Shown here: positions 42,272 to 48,689 of the stretch, in pieces
Layout: each line of letters begins with the position of its first letter
Numbering within the stretch: the stretch's first letter is position 1
Source: Tardiphaga robiniae
GTDB lineage: Bacteria; Pseudomonadota; Alphaproteobacteria; Rhizobiales; Xanthobacteraceae
Direction: 5' to 3'
Length of the DNA stretch: 64,000 nt
NCBI RefSeq assembly: GCF_013359755.1
Contig: NZ_JABMCJ010000077.1
Span: forward strand, 186,001 to 250,000
Made by a program: the position numbers and the translations under genes
Notes under the pieces: model-generated
What the model was told of the DNA's origin: nothing
The model's database searches: none
What the model saw: only the letters and a program-made list of their open reading frames with translations

Positions 42272-42502
42272 TTACTGCTTGGGAAGCCTAAAACCAGATC
42301 GGTGCCGAAAATGAAAATACAGGCCGGCGCCTATTCCCAACACCCAGCATATCGTTGCGATGCCATGGATCATGTACTTCACCACAGGATGATCGTTGGG
42401 TATTCCGAACTGACTGACGCCCAGCACGAGCGCTAGACACAAGATTACCGTCGCCAGAATCCCGGCCGCCGACCCCGCGCAAAACCACAAAAAGAGCTTC
42501 AT
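42272..42502 (-). CDS. Small membrane protein, two helices
   Basis: A 76-residue protein with two predicted transmembrane helices ('LFLWFCAGSAAGILATVILC' with continuation, and 'GIATICWVLGIGAGLYFHF') and a basic C-terminal tail 'RHRSGFRLPKQ'. The ATG at 42502 is the first codon of the hydrophobic segment. Function unknown; it stands alone. Confidence 0.65.
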   Translation of the reverse strand: MKLFLWFCAGSAAGILATVILCLALVLGVSQFGIPNDHPVVKYMIHGIATICWVLGIGAGLYFHFRHRSGFRLPKQ

Positions 42503-42602
42503 CTGCAGATAGTGGCCCGTCTGCCCCTAACGTTTCTTAAATTCGGCCACCGCGGTTTTCAAACCGGGCCGCTGAGGTCGCAAACCGGCCAGGACGAATA
42601 GT

Positions 42603-42878
42603 CTAGAGCTTCGCCTGGACCGTCCAGAATGATGCATCCTTATCGGACAGGTCATTGTGGATGGTGCTGTCGCTCGGGGCGTGTGGACGCAGCCGCCAGG
42701 CCTCCGAATTGATCTCCAATTCGAGCTCGCTGTGCGAAGCTGAGATCACCTTACCTGACACCCGACTTTTGTTTGGGTATTCGAGCGCAAGCGTTTCTCC
42801 CGGCGCCACCGATTTGGCGACGACAGAAATCACGGTACCGGTTTTGATATCTTTTCCGTTGATGAAGGCGCTGAGCAT
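42603..42878 (-). CDS. Hypothetical protein of 91 residues
   Basis: From the ATG at 42878 (GGGAG seven bases upstream) the protein reads 'MLSAFINGKDIKTGTVISVV' and then 'AKSVAPGETLALEYPNKSRV'; it is rich in beta strand and contains 'HSELELEINSEAWRLRPHA'. The frame is open further upstream but that part is not protein-like. I recognise no domain. It is the last host gene before the tRNA fragment that marks the prophage boundary. Confidence 0.7.
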   Translation of the reverse strand: MLSAFINGKDIKTGTVISVVAKSVAPGETLALEYPNKSRVSGKVISASHSELELEINSEAWRLRPHAPSDSTIHNDLSDKDASFWTVQAKL

Positions 42879-43259
42879 CGACAAACTCCCATTTGCTGCT
42901 TGGTGATTGGACTTGAATGCAAAGCGCGCCGCACGACGGCACCAGAATGCTGTTTCTCCAGATGTAGGAACGTGCACGCATCCCGGCGGTTCCACCTGGC
43001 CACCTCCCACAGAGGGCTCGGGACCAATAGAAAAATTCGGTCCGCGTTTTCGCTCGGGTTTGCAAAGAGCTCCGGAAAGGTCGCTACAGCGCGCGGAGGG
43101 GGCTCAACGGGTTTTCGACGTTTCTTCGTGGCTTGGCCGTCTGGTTGATGGTTGGCTCAGCGAAACACCAAAAGCAGGTGACCCGTCAGAATGACAGACG
43201 ACGTCCGGTCGGAATGACTGACCACCGAAATTCTAACAATCTGATTTGTTGAGATTTTT
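42879..43259. other. Spacer between last host gene and prophage attachment site
   Basis: No convincing gene is seen in this 381-base stretch. It ends with a weak hairpin (AACAA, 6 bases, TTGTT at 43235-43250) and a T-run touching the CCA end of the tRNA-Lys fragment. Confidence 0.5.
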
Positions 43260-43304
43260 TGGTGGGCGCACTAGGGCTCGAACCTAGGACCCGGTGATTA
43301 AGAG
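43260..43304 (-). other. Prophage attachment site: 3' half of tRNA-Lys(CUU)
   Basis: On the minus strand this reads anticodon loop CTCTTAA, stem half TCACC, variable loop GGGTC, a T arm CTAGG-TTCGAGC-CCTAG, acceptor strand TGCGCCC and ACCA, a complete tRNA 3' half with anticodon CUU. To the right (43305-43350) the expected 5' half is degenerate: 'TAGAGCAGGTGA' is still tRNA-like, but nine extra bases separate it from the anticodon loop and neither the acceptor stem nor D stem pairs. This fits an att site where the host keeps the 3' end and phage DNA replaces the 5' half. Confidence 0.7.
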
Positions 43305-43398
43305 ATACTTGGTTCACCTGCTCTATCAATGACTTACGTGTCGCACCACAGAGCTTTTCCGACGAAATCCGGCGTTTGTCGCACGGCGTGTGGCACGG

Positions 43399-43788
43399 TC
43401 AATGCGGCGGGAATTTCGGCGTGATCGAGATCCAGTTTGCGAGTGCCCAGGTGAGTAACGAGCCCAGCCCGACGCCGCCGATGCCGATCGCCGCCCATAT
43501 GATCTTACCCAGCGTCTGCGCTCCCTTGGCCTGCTGCCGGGCATTGTCGAAGGCCTTCACTGAAGGCGCGAGCACAGCGACCTCCTTGCTGAGGCCACCC
43601 ACCTGATTTTGTAGTCCGGTCACCTCAGCCTTCACCGCTTCGAGCTTCTGATAGACCTCGCGGCGGCCGGCCGAGGCTGAGGCTTCCTGACCTCGCCATG
43701 TGTCTGTCATCAATTTTACAGTCCCGGTCAGCTCGCCAACCTGGCTGCAAAGGTCCCGAATGGCGGCCTGCGTATCCGCGTCGCTCAC
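43399..43788 (-). CDS. DUF1515-like phage protein, coiled coil plus C-terminal membrane helix
   Basis: The 129-residue protein starts 'MSDADTQAAIRDLCSQVGEL', continues with a long coiled coil (about residues 10-85) and ends with one transmembrane helix ('IIWAAIGIGGVGLGSLLTWA') and a short tail. This matches from memory the DUF1515 proteins found in rhizobial prophages beside lysis genes. Its ATG overlaps the stop of the Rz1-like gene. It may be a holin-associated or antiholin-like membrane protein, but no function is established. Confidence 0.75.
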   Translation of the reverse strand: MSDADTQAAIRDLCSQVGELTGTVKLMTDTWRGQEASASAGRREVYQKLEAVKAEVTGLQNQVGGLSKEVAVLAPSVKAFDNARQQAKGAQTLGKIIWAAIGIGGVGLGSLLTWALANWISITPKFPPH

Positions 43789-44081
43789 AGCCGGCCGGCC
43801 TTCATCCGCTCGCGCTGGCGCACCTGGCAGGTCCGCGTCGCGTCCAGATTGGTGTTGGCCGTGTCGAGCGCCACGGCATATTCGCCGACCGTCACGCGCG
43901 GATCGGTTTCGATCGTCGGTTCCGGATGGTCGACGGTTTGCGCCAGCTGCTCGCAGGACCGCGAGATCTGCACCGATGTACTAGCGGGTGTGACGCCGGA
44001 GCTGGCGCAACCGCTGAAGATCGTCATCAGTGAAAGTGCACTTACCGTCCGGACGGCCAGTGAAGCTTTTGCGGTAGTCAT
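43785..44081 (-). CDS. Rz1-like outer-membrane spanin lipoprotein
   Basis: A 98-residue lipoprotein: signal peptide with lipobox 'IFSGC' (Cys25), then a short periplasmic segment rich in Thr, Asp and Arg ending 'CQVRQRERMKAGRL'. Its first 101 bases lie inside the 3' end of the Rz-like gene in another frame, and an AGGAGAG ribosome-binding site lies within that gene. Nested Rz/Rz1 pairs fuse the inner and outer membranes at lysis. It lacks the very high proline content of lambda Rz1 but resembles o-spanins of many alphaproteobacterial phages. Confidence 0.75.
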   Translation of the reverse strand: MTTAKASLAVRTVSALSLMTIFSGCASSGVTPASTSVQISRSCEQLAQTVDHPEPTIETDPRVTVGEYAVALDTANTNLDATRTCQVRQRERMKAGRL

Positions 44082-44430
44082 CCAACTCTCCTTTGATGGC
44101 TGCCGCCCTGGTCTCGGCCTCCTCCTTCAGGCGCTCGGCGTCCTGCGCCTGTGCCTCCTGTTGCTCCAACTGATTGCGCGACCATTCAAGCTCGCCCTTC
44201 AATCGCTTCGTTTCAGCGCGCTCGTCCGACAGGCGATGCCCGATCAGCAGTCCCAGCAGGAACAGCGCGACATAGCCGATGGCCGTGGCGAGCTTCATCC
44301 AGTGATCGATGGTGGGGATCCAACGGATCAACGGCACGTGGCTGACCACGATACAGGCCAGCGCCACGATGCCGACGATCGCCAGCACCAGGTTCGATGT
44401 CGCAACGGTCCAAAACAGATCGACAAGCAT
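43981..44430 (-). CDS. Rz-like inner-membrane spanin or lysis-associated membrane protein
   Basis: The 149-residue protein has two predicted N-terminal helices ('LVLAIVGIVALACIVVSHV' and 'LATAIGYVALFLLGLLIGH'), followed by a charged coiled coil ('DERAETKRLKGELEWSRNQL' onward) and a basic tail. An i-spanin normally has one helix, so this may combine a holin-like hairpin with a spanin stalk or have its N-terminus inside. The start ATG (44430) overlaps the endolysin stop; a GTG three bases earlier is possible. The nested Rz1-like gene in its 3' end supports the spanin call. Confidence 0.7.
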   Translation of the reverse strand: MLVDLFWTVATSNLVLAIVGIVALACIVVSHVPLIRWIPTIDHWMKLATAIGYVALFLLGLLIGHRLSDERAETKRLKGELEWSRNQLEQQEAQAQDAERLKEEAETRAAAIKGELDDYRKSFTGRPDGKCTFTDDDLQRLRQLRRHTR

Positions 44431-45380
44431 CACTGCACCAGGCTGCGGCGATAGATGATGTAACCGCAGCAGGCGATCACGATGAATGCGCAGATCACCG
44501 CCAGCGATCGCCAGTCACTCAACAGGCCGACAACGGAGGTTAGGCCCATGCCGGCTGTCGCCTGGGTAATCCGGCTCTTGGCCAGGCGCCAAAGCGCGGG
44601 AACGCCGCCTGCACTCTCGTCGGTGTCGCGGGTGCCGATCGGCGCGGCGTAGTCGGTGCCGGGCGTGACGGGCGCGAGCTCGTCGCCGCCGCCGGCGCTC
44701 TCGTCGCCCTCCGCCGGCGCCGGTGCGTCGTCTGCGATCTCTGCAAAGGTGACCGGCTTGGTGAAGCGCAGCAGCGGCGAGAGATCCCGGCGCAGCTGCT
44801 CCAGCGGAAACAGCGGATTGGTGTCGACCTTGCGACCCGGCGAGATCAGCCAGTGGGTGACGATCTCCTTGATGCCGTAGCTCTTGCACAGCCCCTCGCA
44901 CAGATCATGCACCGCTGCGACCTGCGCATCGGTATAGGCGAGCCAGAAGCCGTCGCCGTGCGCTGCCGTCTTGGCGCGCTTCACGACCAGCGACGGATCC
45001 TTGTTGGTGTCATAGGTGCCGACGCCCTTGTAGACGCCAGGCGAGACCACCTGCAGCTTGCCCGGATTGACGATCTCGATGCCGATCGAGAAACCGTTGA
45101 GCAGCGGACGCCCGGCCCAGATCGACTGACCGGCATGCCAGGCCTTGACGTTGAATGGCACCAGCTGCGTGATCTTGCCGTCGCGGCCGATCACCACATG
45201 CGCCGACACCTTGCTGATCGGATCGGTCAGCCAGGAAATCGGGCCGCTGTCATTGAGGCCCGACGCCGTATCGTGCAGCACGATATATTCGGGGACGAGC
45301 TTGCCGCCGATATTCGGACTGGCCTTGAAAGGCAAAGGCACGCCGCTGCGATAGCCGCGGCCGTTCTGAATAGCGATCAT
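44430..45380 (-). CDS. Endolysin: N-acetylmuramoyl-L-alanine amidase (Amidase_2) with C-terminal membrane anchor
   Basis: Residues about 25-200 of this 316-residue protein form an Amidase_2 domain: zinc ligands His36 ('YIVLHDTAS'), His176 and Asp186 ('VTHWLISPGRKVDTNP'), plus 'SAHVVIGRDGKITQLVPF'. Residues 215-260 are an acidic, Gly/Ala/Pro-rich linker, and residues about 292-310 ('SLAVICAFIVIACCGYIIY') are a single transmembrane helix followed by Arg-Arg. The enzyme cuts the bond between MurNAc and the stem peptide. There is no N-terminal signal. A C-terminal anchor is unusual for an endolysin: it would tether the enzyme to the membrane after or during holin action. Overlaps rlpA-like and Rz-like neighbours. 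Confidence 0.88.
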   Translation of the reverse strand: MIAIQNGRGYRSGVPLPFKASPNIGGKLVPEYIVLHDTASGLNDSGPISWLTDPISKVSAHVVIGRDGKITQLVPFNVKAWHAGQSIWAGRPLLNGFSIGIEIVNPGKLQVVSPGVYKGVGTYDTNKDPSLVVKRAKTAAHGDGFWLAYTDAQVAAVHDLCEGLCKSYGIKEIVTHWLISPGRKVDTNPLFPLEQLRRDLSPLLRFTKPVTFAEIADDAPAPAEGDESAGGGDELAPVTPGTDYAAPIGTRDTDESAGGVPALWRLAKSRITQATAGMGLTSVVGLLSDWRSLAVICAFIVIACCGYIIYRRSLVQ

Positions 45381-45739
45381 GGGACGACCTCAATGGTGAC
45401 AGGCCCGACGCCGGCGGCGACGAGATCGAGGGAGCGGGCAATGCCGAGAGAGACATCGAGTGTGCGCGGCGGTTGGAGCCGATGAGACGGACCGCGATCG
45501 TTGACACGGCATACGGCCGTGCGGCCGCGATAGGTCACGCGCAGCAGTGTGCCGAAGGGGTAAGTGCGATGGGCGCAGGTGCGGCCGAGCGGGTCGAAGC
45601 GCTCGCCGTTGGCCGTATGCGTTCCGCTTTCGGAACCGTAATAGCTGGCAACATCGCCCGCGAACGCATGGGGCGAGAGAGCGGACAGGAGAAGTCCACC
45701 AAAGACCCAGCTACAAATCCGTGACGTGATAAGTCGCAT
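45377..45739 (-). CDS. RlpA-like double-psi beta-barrel protein
   Basis: A 120-residue secreted protein with signal peptide (cleavage after 'SPHAFA') followed by a complete RlpA double-psi beta-barrel: 'VASYYGSESGTHTANGERFD', 'CAHRTYPFGTLLRVTYRG', 'AVCRVNDRGPSHRL' and 'LDVSLGIARSL'. The Asp in 'NDRGP' and the His in 'CAHRTYPFG' are the conserved pair of RlpA lytic transglycosylases, which cut glycan strands lacking stem peptides. Following amidase action on the same wall would make it useful, and its gene overlaps the amidase gene by four bases. It lacks the SPOR domain of host RlpA. Confidence 0.88.
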   Translation of the reverse strand: MRLITSRICSWVFGGLLLSALSPHAFAGDVASYYGSESGTHTANGERFDPLGRTCAHRTYPFGTLLRVTYRGRTAVCRVNDRGPSHRLQPPRTLDVSLGIARSLDLVAAGVGPVTIEVVP

Positions 45740-45801
45740 CCTGTCCGCCTCTCGCTATGCGCGAGAATGCGGTCGGATGCGCAGTGTCAAGCGTAGGAAG
45801 T

Positions 45802-46044
45802 TCACGCCAGGCCGAGTGCGACCTTCAGGTCGTCGACCGTCAACCCCGCAGCAGCGAGACGCTCGGCGACTGTCAGTTCCGCCGGCGGCAGCGCCGCCAT
45901 CCGTACGACTTCAGCCTCGATCGCCGCGTCGGTTGGCCGCTGGATATCGGCGCTTAGCCATTCGAGCGTCGCGAGATCGCCACTGTCGAGCAGCGTCCAC
46001 TCCGCGTCCGGGCACAGGCTGGCGATCGCGCTAGGAAGGCTCAT
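45802..46044 (-). CDS. Small phage tail-associated protein (XkdW-like)
   Basis: From the ATG at 46044 the 80-residue protein reads 'MSLPSAIASLCPDAEWTLLD' then 'LATLEWLSADIQRPTDAAIE', a pattern like the XkdW/tail-fibre-associated small proteins ('LEW.d..IpkPt..EI'), and ends with a leucine-rich helix 'LTVAERLAAAGLTVDDLKVA'. The start overlaps the stop of the fibre gene. It is probably a fibre chaperone or a small tail component; this is inferred from position and pattern. Confidence 0.7.
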   Translation of the reverse strand: MSLPSAIASLCPDAEWTLLDSGDLATLEWLSADIQRPTDAAIEAEVVRMAALPPAELTVAERLAAAGLTVDDLKVALGLA

Positions 46045-47852
46045 GACATCAACTCCTCGACCTTCATGCCGCCATTGCCCCCGGAGGTGTTTTCCGGGAA
46101 GCGGGTGGTGTTGGTAGCTTGCGCCTTGATCTTGATCATATAGGCCGGCGTGGTCGTGTTGGGCGCGTCCAGCCATTCGCCGGACAAGGGACCGACCAGT
46201 GAGGCCGACGCAACATTCAGAAATTCGATATATTCGGGACCTATTTGCGTGGCTCCGCGATGCAGCCCGGCATAGACCGCCGCCGACGAATTTGCGCCGC
46301 TCAAACCGCCCCACCAGCTCACCTTGGCGATATTTGCCGCGCTCTTGAGCGTCGGCGAGACTGTCACACCGGTGTTTTGGTAACTGGTCGCCGTCGTCGA
46401 TGTCGTCGTCGACGTCAGCATCTGTGTCACCTCACCGACCGGCTCGCCGGGCTTCGGAACGCCTGGGCCGTAAAGCTGCATCCATGACGGTGCGATGCCC
46501 CAGGTGCCAACAGCCGCAAGGCCCGCTTCATAGGAAGCGACGCCGATGATGCAGTAATATTTCGAGGCGACGGCTGTGCCGGTATAGAACGTGCCGGCAT
46601 TGTCGGCCCCGCCAGCGCCGCCTTCTGCCGTGGATGAGGCCGGGAACGCTTCGTTGAGCCCGGAGAGCACCGTGCCGGTCCAGCAGTTCTTGAAGCCGAG
46701 CCGGACGGTGCCGGCGTCGTCGAACGCAACGAGCCACAGATGAAACGCCACACTGTTGATAGCGCCCGCAGACGACCCCGACGATATAACGATTGAAAGA
46801 GCGGCGGTCACGGCGCGGATGACGTAGCCGCCGCCACCGGTGTTGAATACGAAGAACACGGGATCCGCAGAGGTCGGGTCGGTTCCTGCGAGCGTCTTGA
46901 CGGCATATGTCGCGGCACCGCCAACGCGGCTTTCGACGAACGTGCCGTTGATCATGCCGACGCGCGCCCCCAGCGCCGAAGGTGCAAGCGTCTGCGCGGT
47001 CACTGCGCCGGCAGCGACCGCGGCACCCGCCGTTGACGACACGAGCTTCCAGCGCGCGTCAGTCCCGTCATATCGCAACAGCGCAGCCTGCTTGCCGGCA
47101 AGGGTGACATCGTTGCCGAAATCAAAGCGATTGGCGGCCGTCGATCCGGCATCGGCATTTTTGAGCACGAGCGGATTACTGCCGACATTGATGATCATCT
47201 TCATCGCGCCGTCGCGCGGATCGACAAGACCCGTGAGATTGCGCGAGGCATCCGTGGACAGGCGCAGCGTGGTCGCGAGCGCAACGCTGGTCGGCGCATA
47301 ATCGTTCGTGTTCGCCGTGATCTGCGCAGGCGATATGACGCCCGTCAACAACAGCTCTTGCGGGATGGTGGCGAACTTGACACCGCCGGAGGTCCGCATC
47401 CAACGGCTGTCGGTCGTCGAATACTGGATCTCGACCGCAGCGTTCGGCCGCATGACAATGTCGGCCTCGAACAGAAACCGATTGGCCGCCGTCGACGATG
47501 CCGAGCTGTTCGCGAGCGTGATCTCGAACGATCCGCGATTGATCAGTTTGATGTTGCGCCCGAACGCGCCGCCGGCGATGCCGGTGATCGTACGCGCCGC
47601 GTCCGAATTCAGCAAAATGGTTTCCGCGATGGATAGATCTGTTGGATTGTAGTCGTTCTGGTTGGCCGTGATCTGCGCTGGGATGAGCGGGTAGCTATAG
47701 CCCCAACGCTTATGCAGGTAGCCGCCAAGTGTAGCGCCGTCGCCCATGCGCAGAGCTTTGAGGGTCTGATCCCACCACAACTCACCGTCGGCGGGCGTTC
47801 CAGCCTGACAGTTGGTGCGCGTGTCGCGGCGACGCTGGACGATGATGCTCAT
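46041..47852 (-). CDS. Phage tail fibre/receptor-binding protein with tandem repeats
   Basis: The 603-residue protein begins with an Mtd-N/tail-fibre-like head domain ('IVQRRRDTRTNCQAGTPADG' and 'ALRMGDGATLGG'). Two tandem domains follow at residues about 57-151 and 174-268, each starting 'PAQITANxNDYxPT' and ending 'T/GTDxRW', offset by 117 residues. The C-terminal 300 residues are Ser/Thr/Gly-rich with short strands, typical of a receptor-binding tip. It probably trimerises and attaches through the T7-gp17-like adaptor encoded just upstream, whose stop overlaps its start (ATGA). Confidence 0.8.
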   Translation of the reverse strand: MSIIVQRRRDTRTNCQAGTPADGELWWDQTLKALRMGDGATLGGYLHKRWGYSYPLIPAQITANQNDYNPTDLSIAETILLNSDAARTITGIAGGAFGRNIKLINRGSFEITLANSSASSTAANRFLFEADIVMRPNAAVEIQYSTTDSRWMRTSGGVKFATIPQELLLTGVISPAQITANTNDYAPTSVALATTLRLSTDASRNLTGLVDPRDGAMKMIINVGSNPLVLKNADAGSTAANRFDFGNDVTLAGKQAALLRYDGTDARWKLVSSTAGAAVAAGAVTAQTLAPSALGARVGMINGTFVESRVGGAATYAVKTLAGTDPTSADPVFFVFNTGGGGYVIRAVTAALSIVISSGSSAGAINSVAFHLWLVAFDDAGTVRLGFKNCWTGTVLSGLNEAFPASSTAEGGAGGADNAGTFYTGTAVASKYYCIIGVASYEAGLAAVGTWGIAPSWMQLYGPGVPKPGEPVGEVTQMLTSTTTSTTATSYQNTGVTVSPTLKSAANIAKVSWWGGLSGANSSAAVYAGLHRGATQIGPEYIEFLNVASASLVGPLSGEWLDAPNTTTPAYMIKIKAQATNTTRFPENTSGGNGGMKVEELMS

Positions 47853-48634
47853 GTAACGGTCCCATAGTCACGGGTTTCGGTTGGGGCATCGGCGACGAAG
47901 CCATAGTCGGTCACGGCAAGTGCTGCGAGAACGAGCGCGGCCGCCGCCTGAGATTTACGCGACCAGTGATAGGAGGAATATTCAGCGCCCTGCACAGGCG
48001 TGTTCTCGGCGGTGTCCGACCATGCCTGCGCCTTGTCACGCGCCGCTTCCGCGCCGGTTTTGTATCCGAGCGCTTCCATGGCCGATGCAGCCGCTGCAGC
48101 TGCGGATGCCGCGCACTGAATTACGTAGTTCTGCAGATTGAGAATGCCGGTGACGGTCAGCACATAGAACTTGGTTGCCAGATCGCTATCATCGATCGGA
48201 TCGGCCGCCTTGATCCGCCGCGGGCGGAAATCGACCACGTCGTCGGACGTGAAGAAGGGACCGACAGAGCGGACTACCCTGGACTTCAACTCGCCGAGCA
48301 GCCGGAATGCGCGATCGAACAGAACGCCGTGTACAGTCGCATTGTAGCGATGCAGGTTCTCGAAATTGGTGCCCTGGACGGCGTCCGTATTGCGCTCGAA
48401 CGTCATCGTCTTCGGTGCAACCGGCAAAGCGATCGGGGTTACCGAGACGTTCAGTGCGCTGTCGAGCGAGACGTTGAAGTGCACGCCGCGCGTCAGAGGG
48501 ACCGGCAAGCCGTCGGCGTCGAGATAGCTGACCTCGACGTCGTCGATGTGCTCGGCCGTAAAGCCCGGGGTAAAGGCCGTCTCGCCCCCGGACCAGAGCA
48601 GTTCGGCATATGCGGCTTCGGTTGGCACAGTCAT
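47849..48634 (-). CDS. T7 gp17-like tail fibre adaptor (N-terminal domain only)
   Basis: The first 150 residues of this 261-residue protein match the T7 tail-fibre N-terminal domain: 'FTAEHIDDVEVSYLDADGLP', 'VTPIALPVAPKTMTFERNTD', 'HRYNATVHGVLFDRAFRLLG' and 'RRIKAADPIDDSDLATKFYV'. An Ala-rich coiled coil (about 170-205) and a short tail ('AWSDTAENTPVQGAEYSSYH', the 'S-A-x-S..A..W...PE..pv..g.yS..hW' motif of fibre shafts) follow. It lacks a receptor tip and so is likely a tail-attached adaptor for the separate fibre encoded downstream. Confidence 0.85.
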   Translation of the reverse strand: MTVPTEAAYAELLWSGGETAFTPGFTAEHIDDVEVSYLDADGLPVPLTRGVHFNVSLDSALNVSVTPIALPVAPKTMTFERNTDAVQGTNFENLHRYNATVHGVLFDRAFRLLGELKSRVVRSVGPFFTSDDVVDFRPRRIKAADPIDDSDLATKFYVLTVTGILNLQNYVIQCAASAAAAAASAMEALGYKTGAEAARDKAQAWSDTAENTPVQGAEYSSYHWSRKSQAAAALVLAALAVTDYGFVADAPTETRDYGTVT

Positions 48635-48689
48635 GACGCCAACCTAGCGGCGCACGGGCGTCGTCAAGCGTGGTCAGGACGCGCCGGGC

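Noticed and set aside
43260-43350. Intact tRNA-Lys, or a tRNA with an intron in the anticodon arm
   Set aside because: The acceptor and D stems of the 5' half do not pair, and nine extra bases are far too short for a known bacterial tRNA intron; an att-site fragment explains it better.
46041-47852. Diversity-generating retroelement target, because the fibre N-terminus looks Mtd-like
   Set aside because: No reverse transcriptase, template repeat or C-type-lectin-like variable end was seen in the window.
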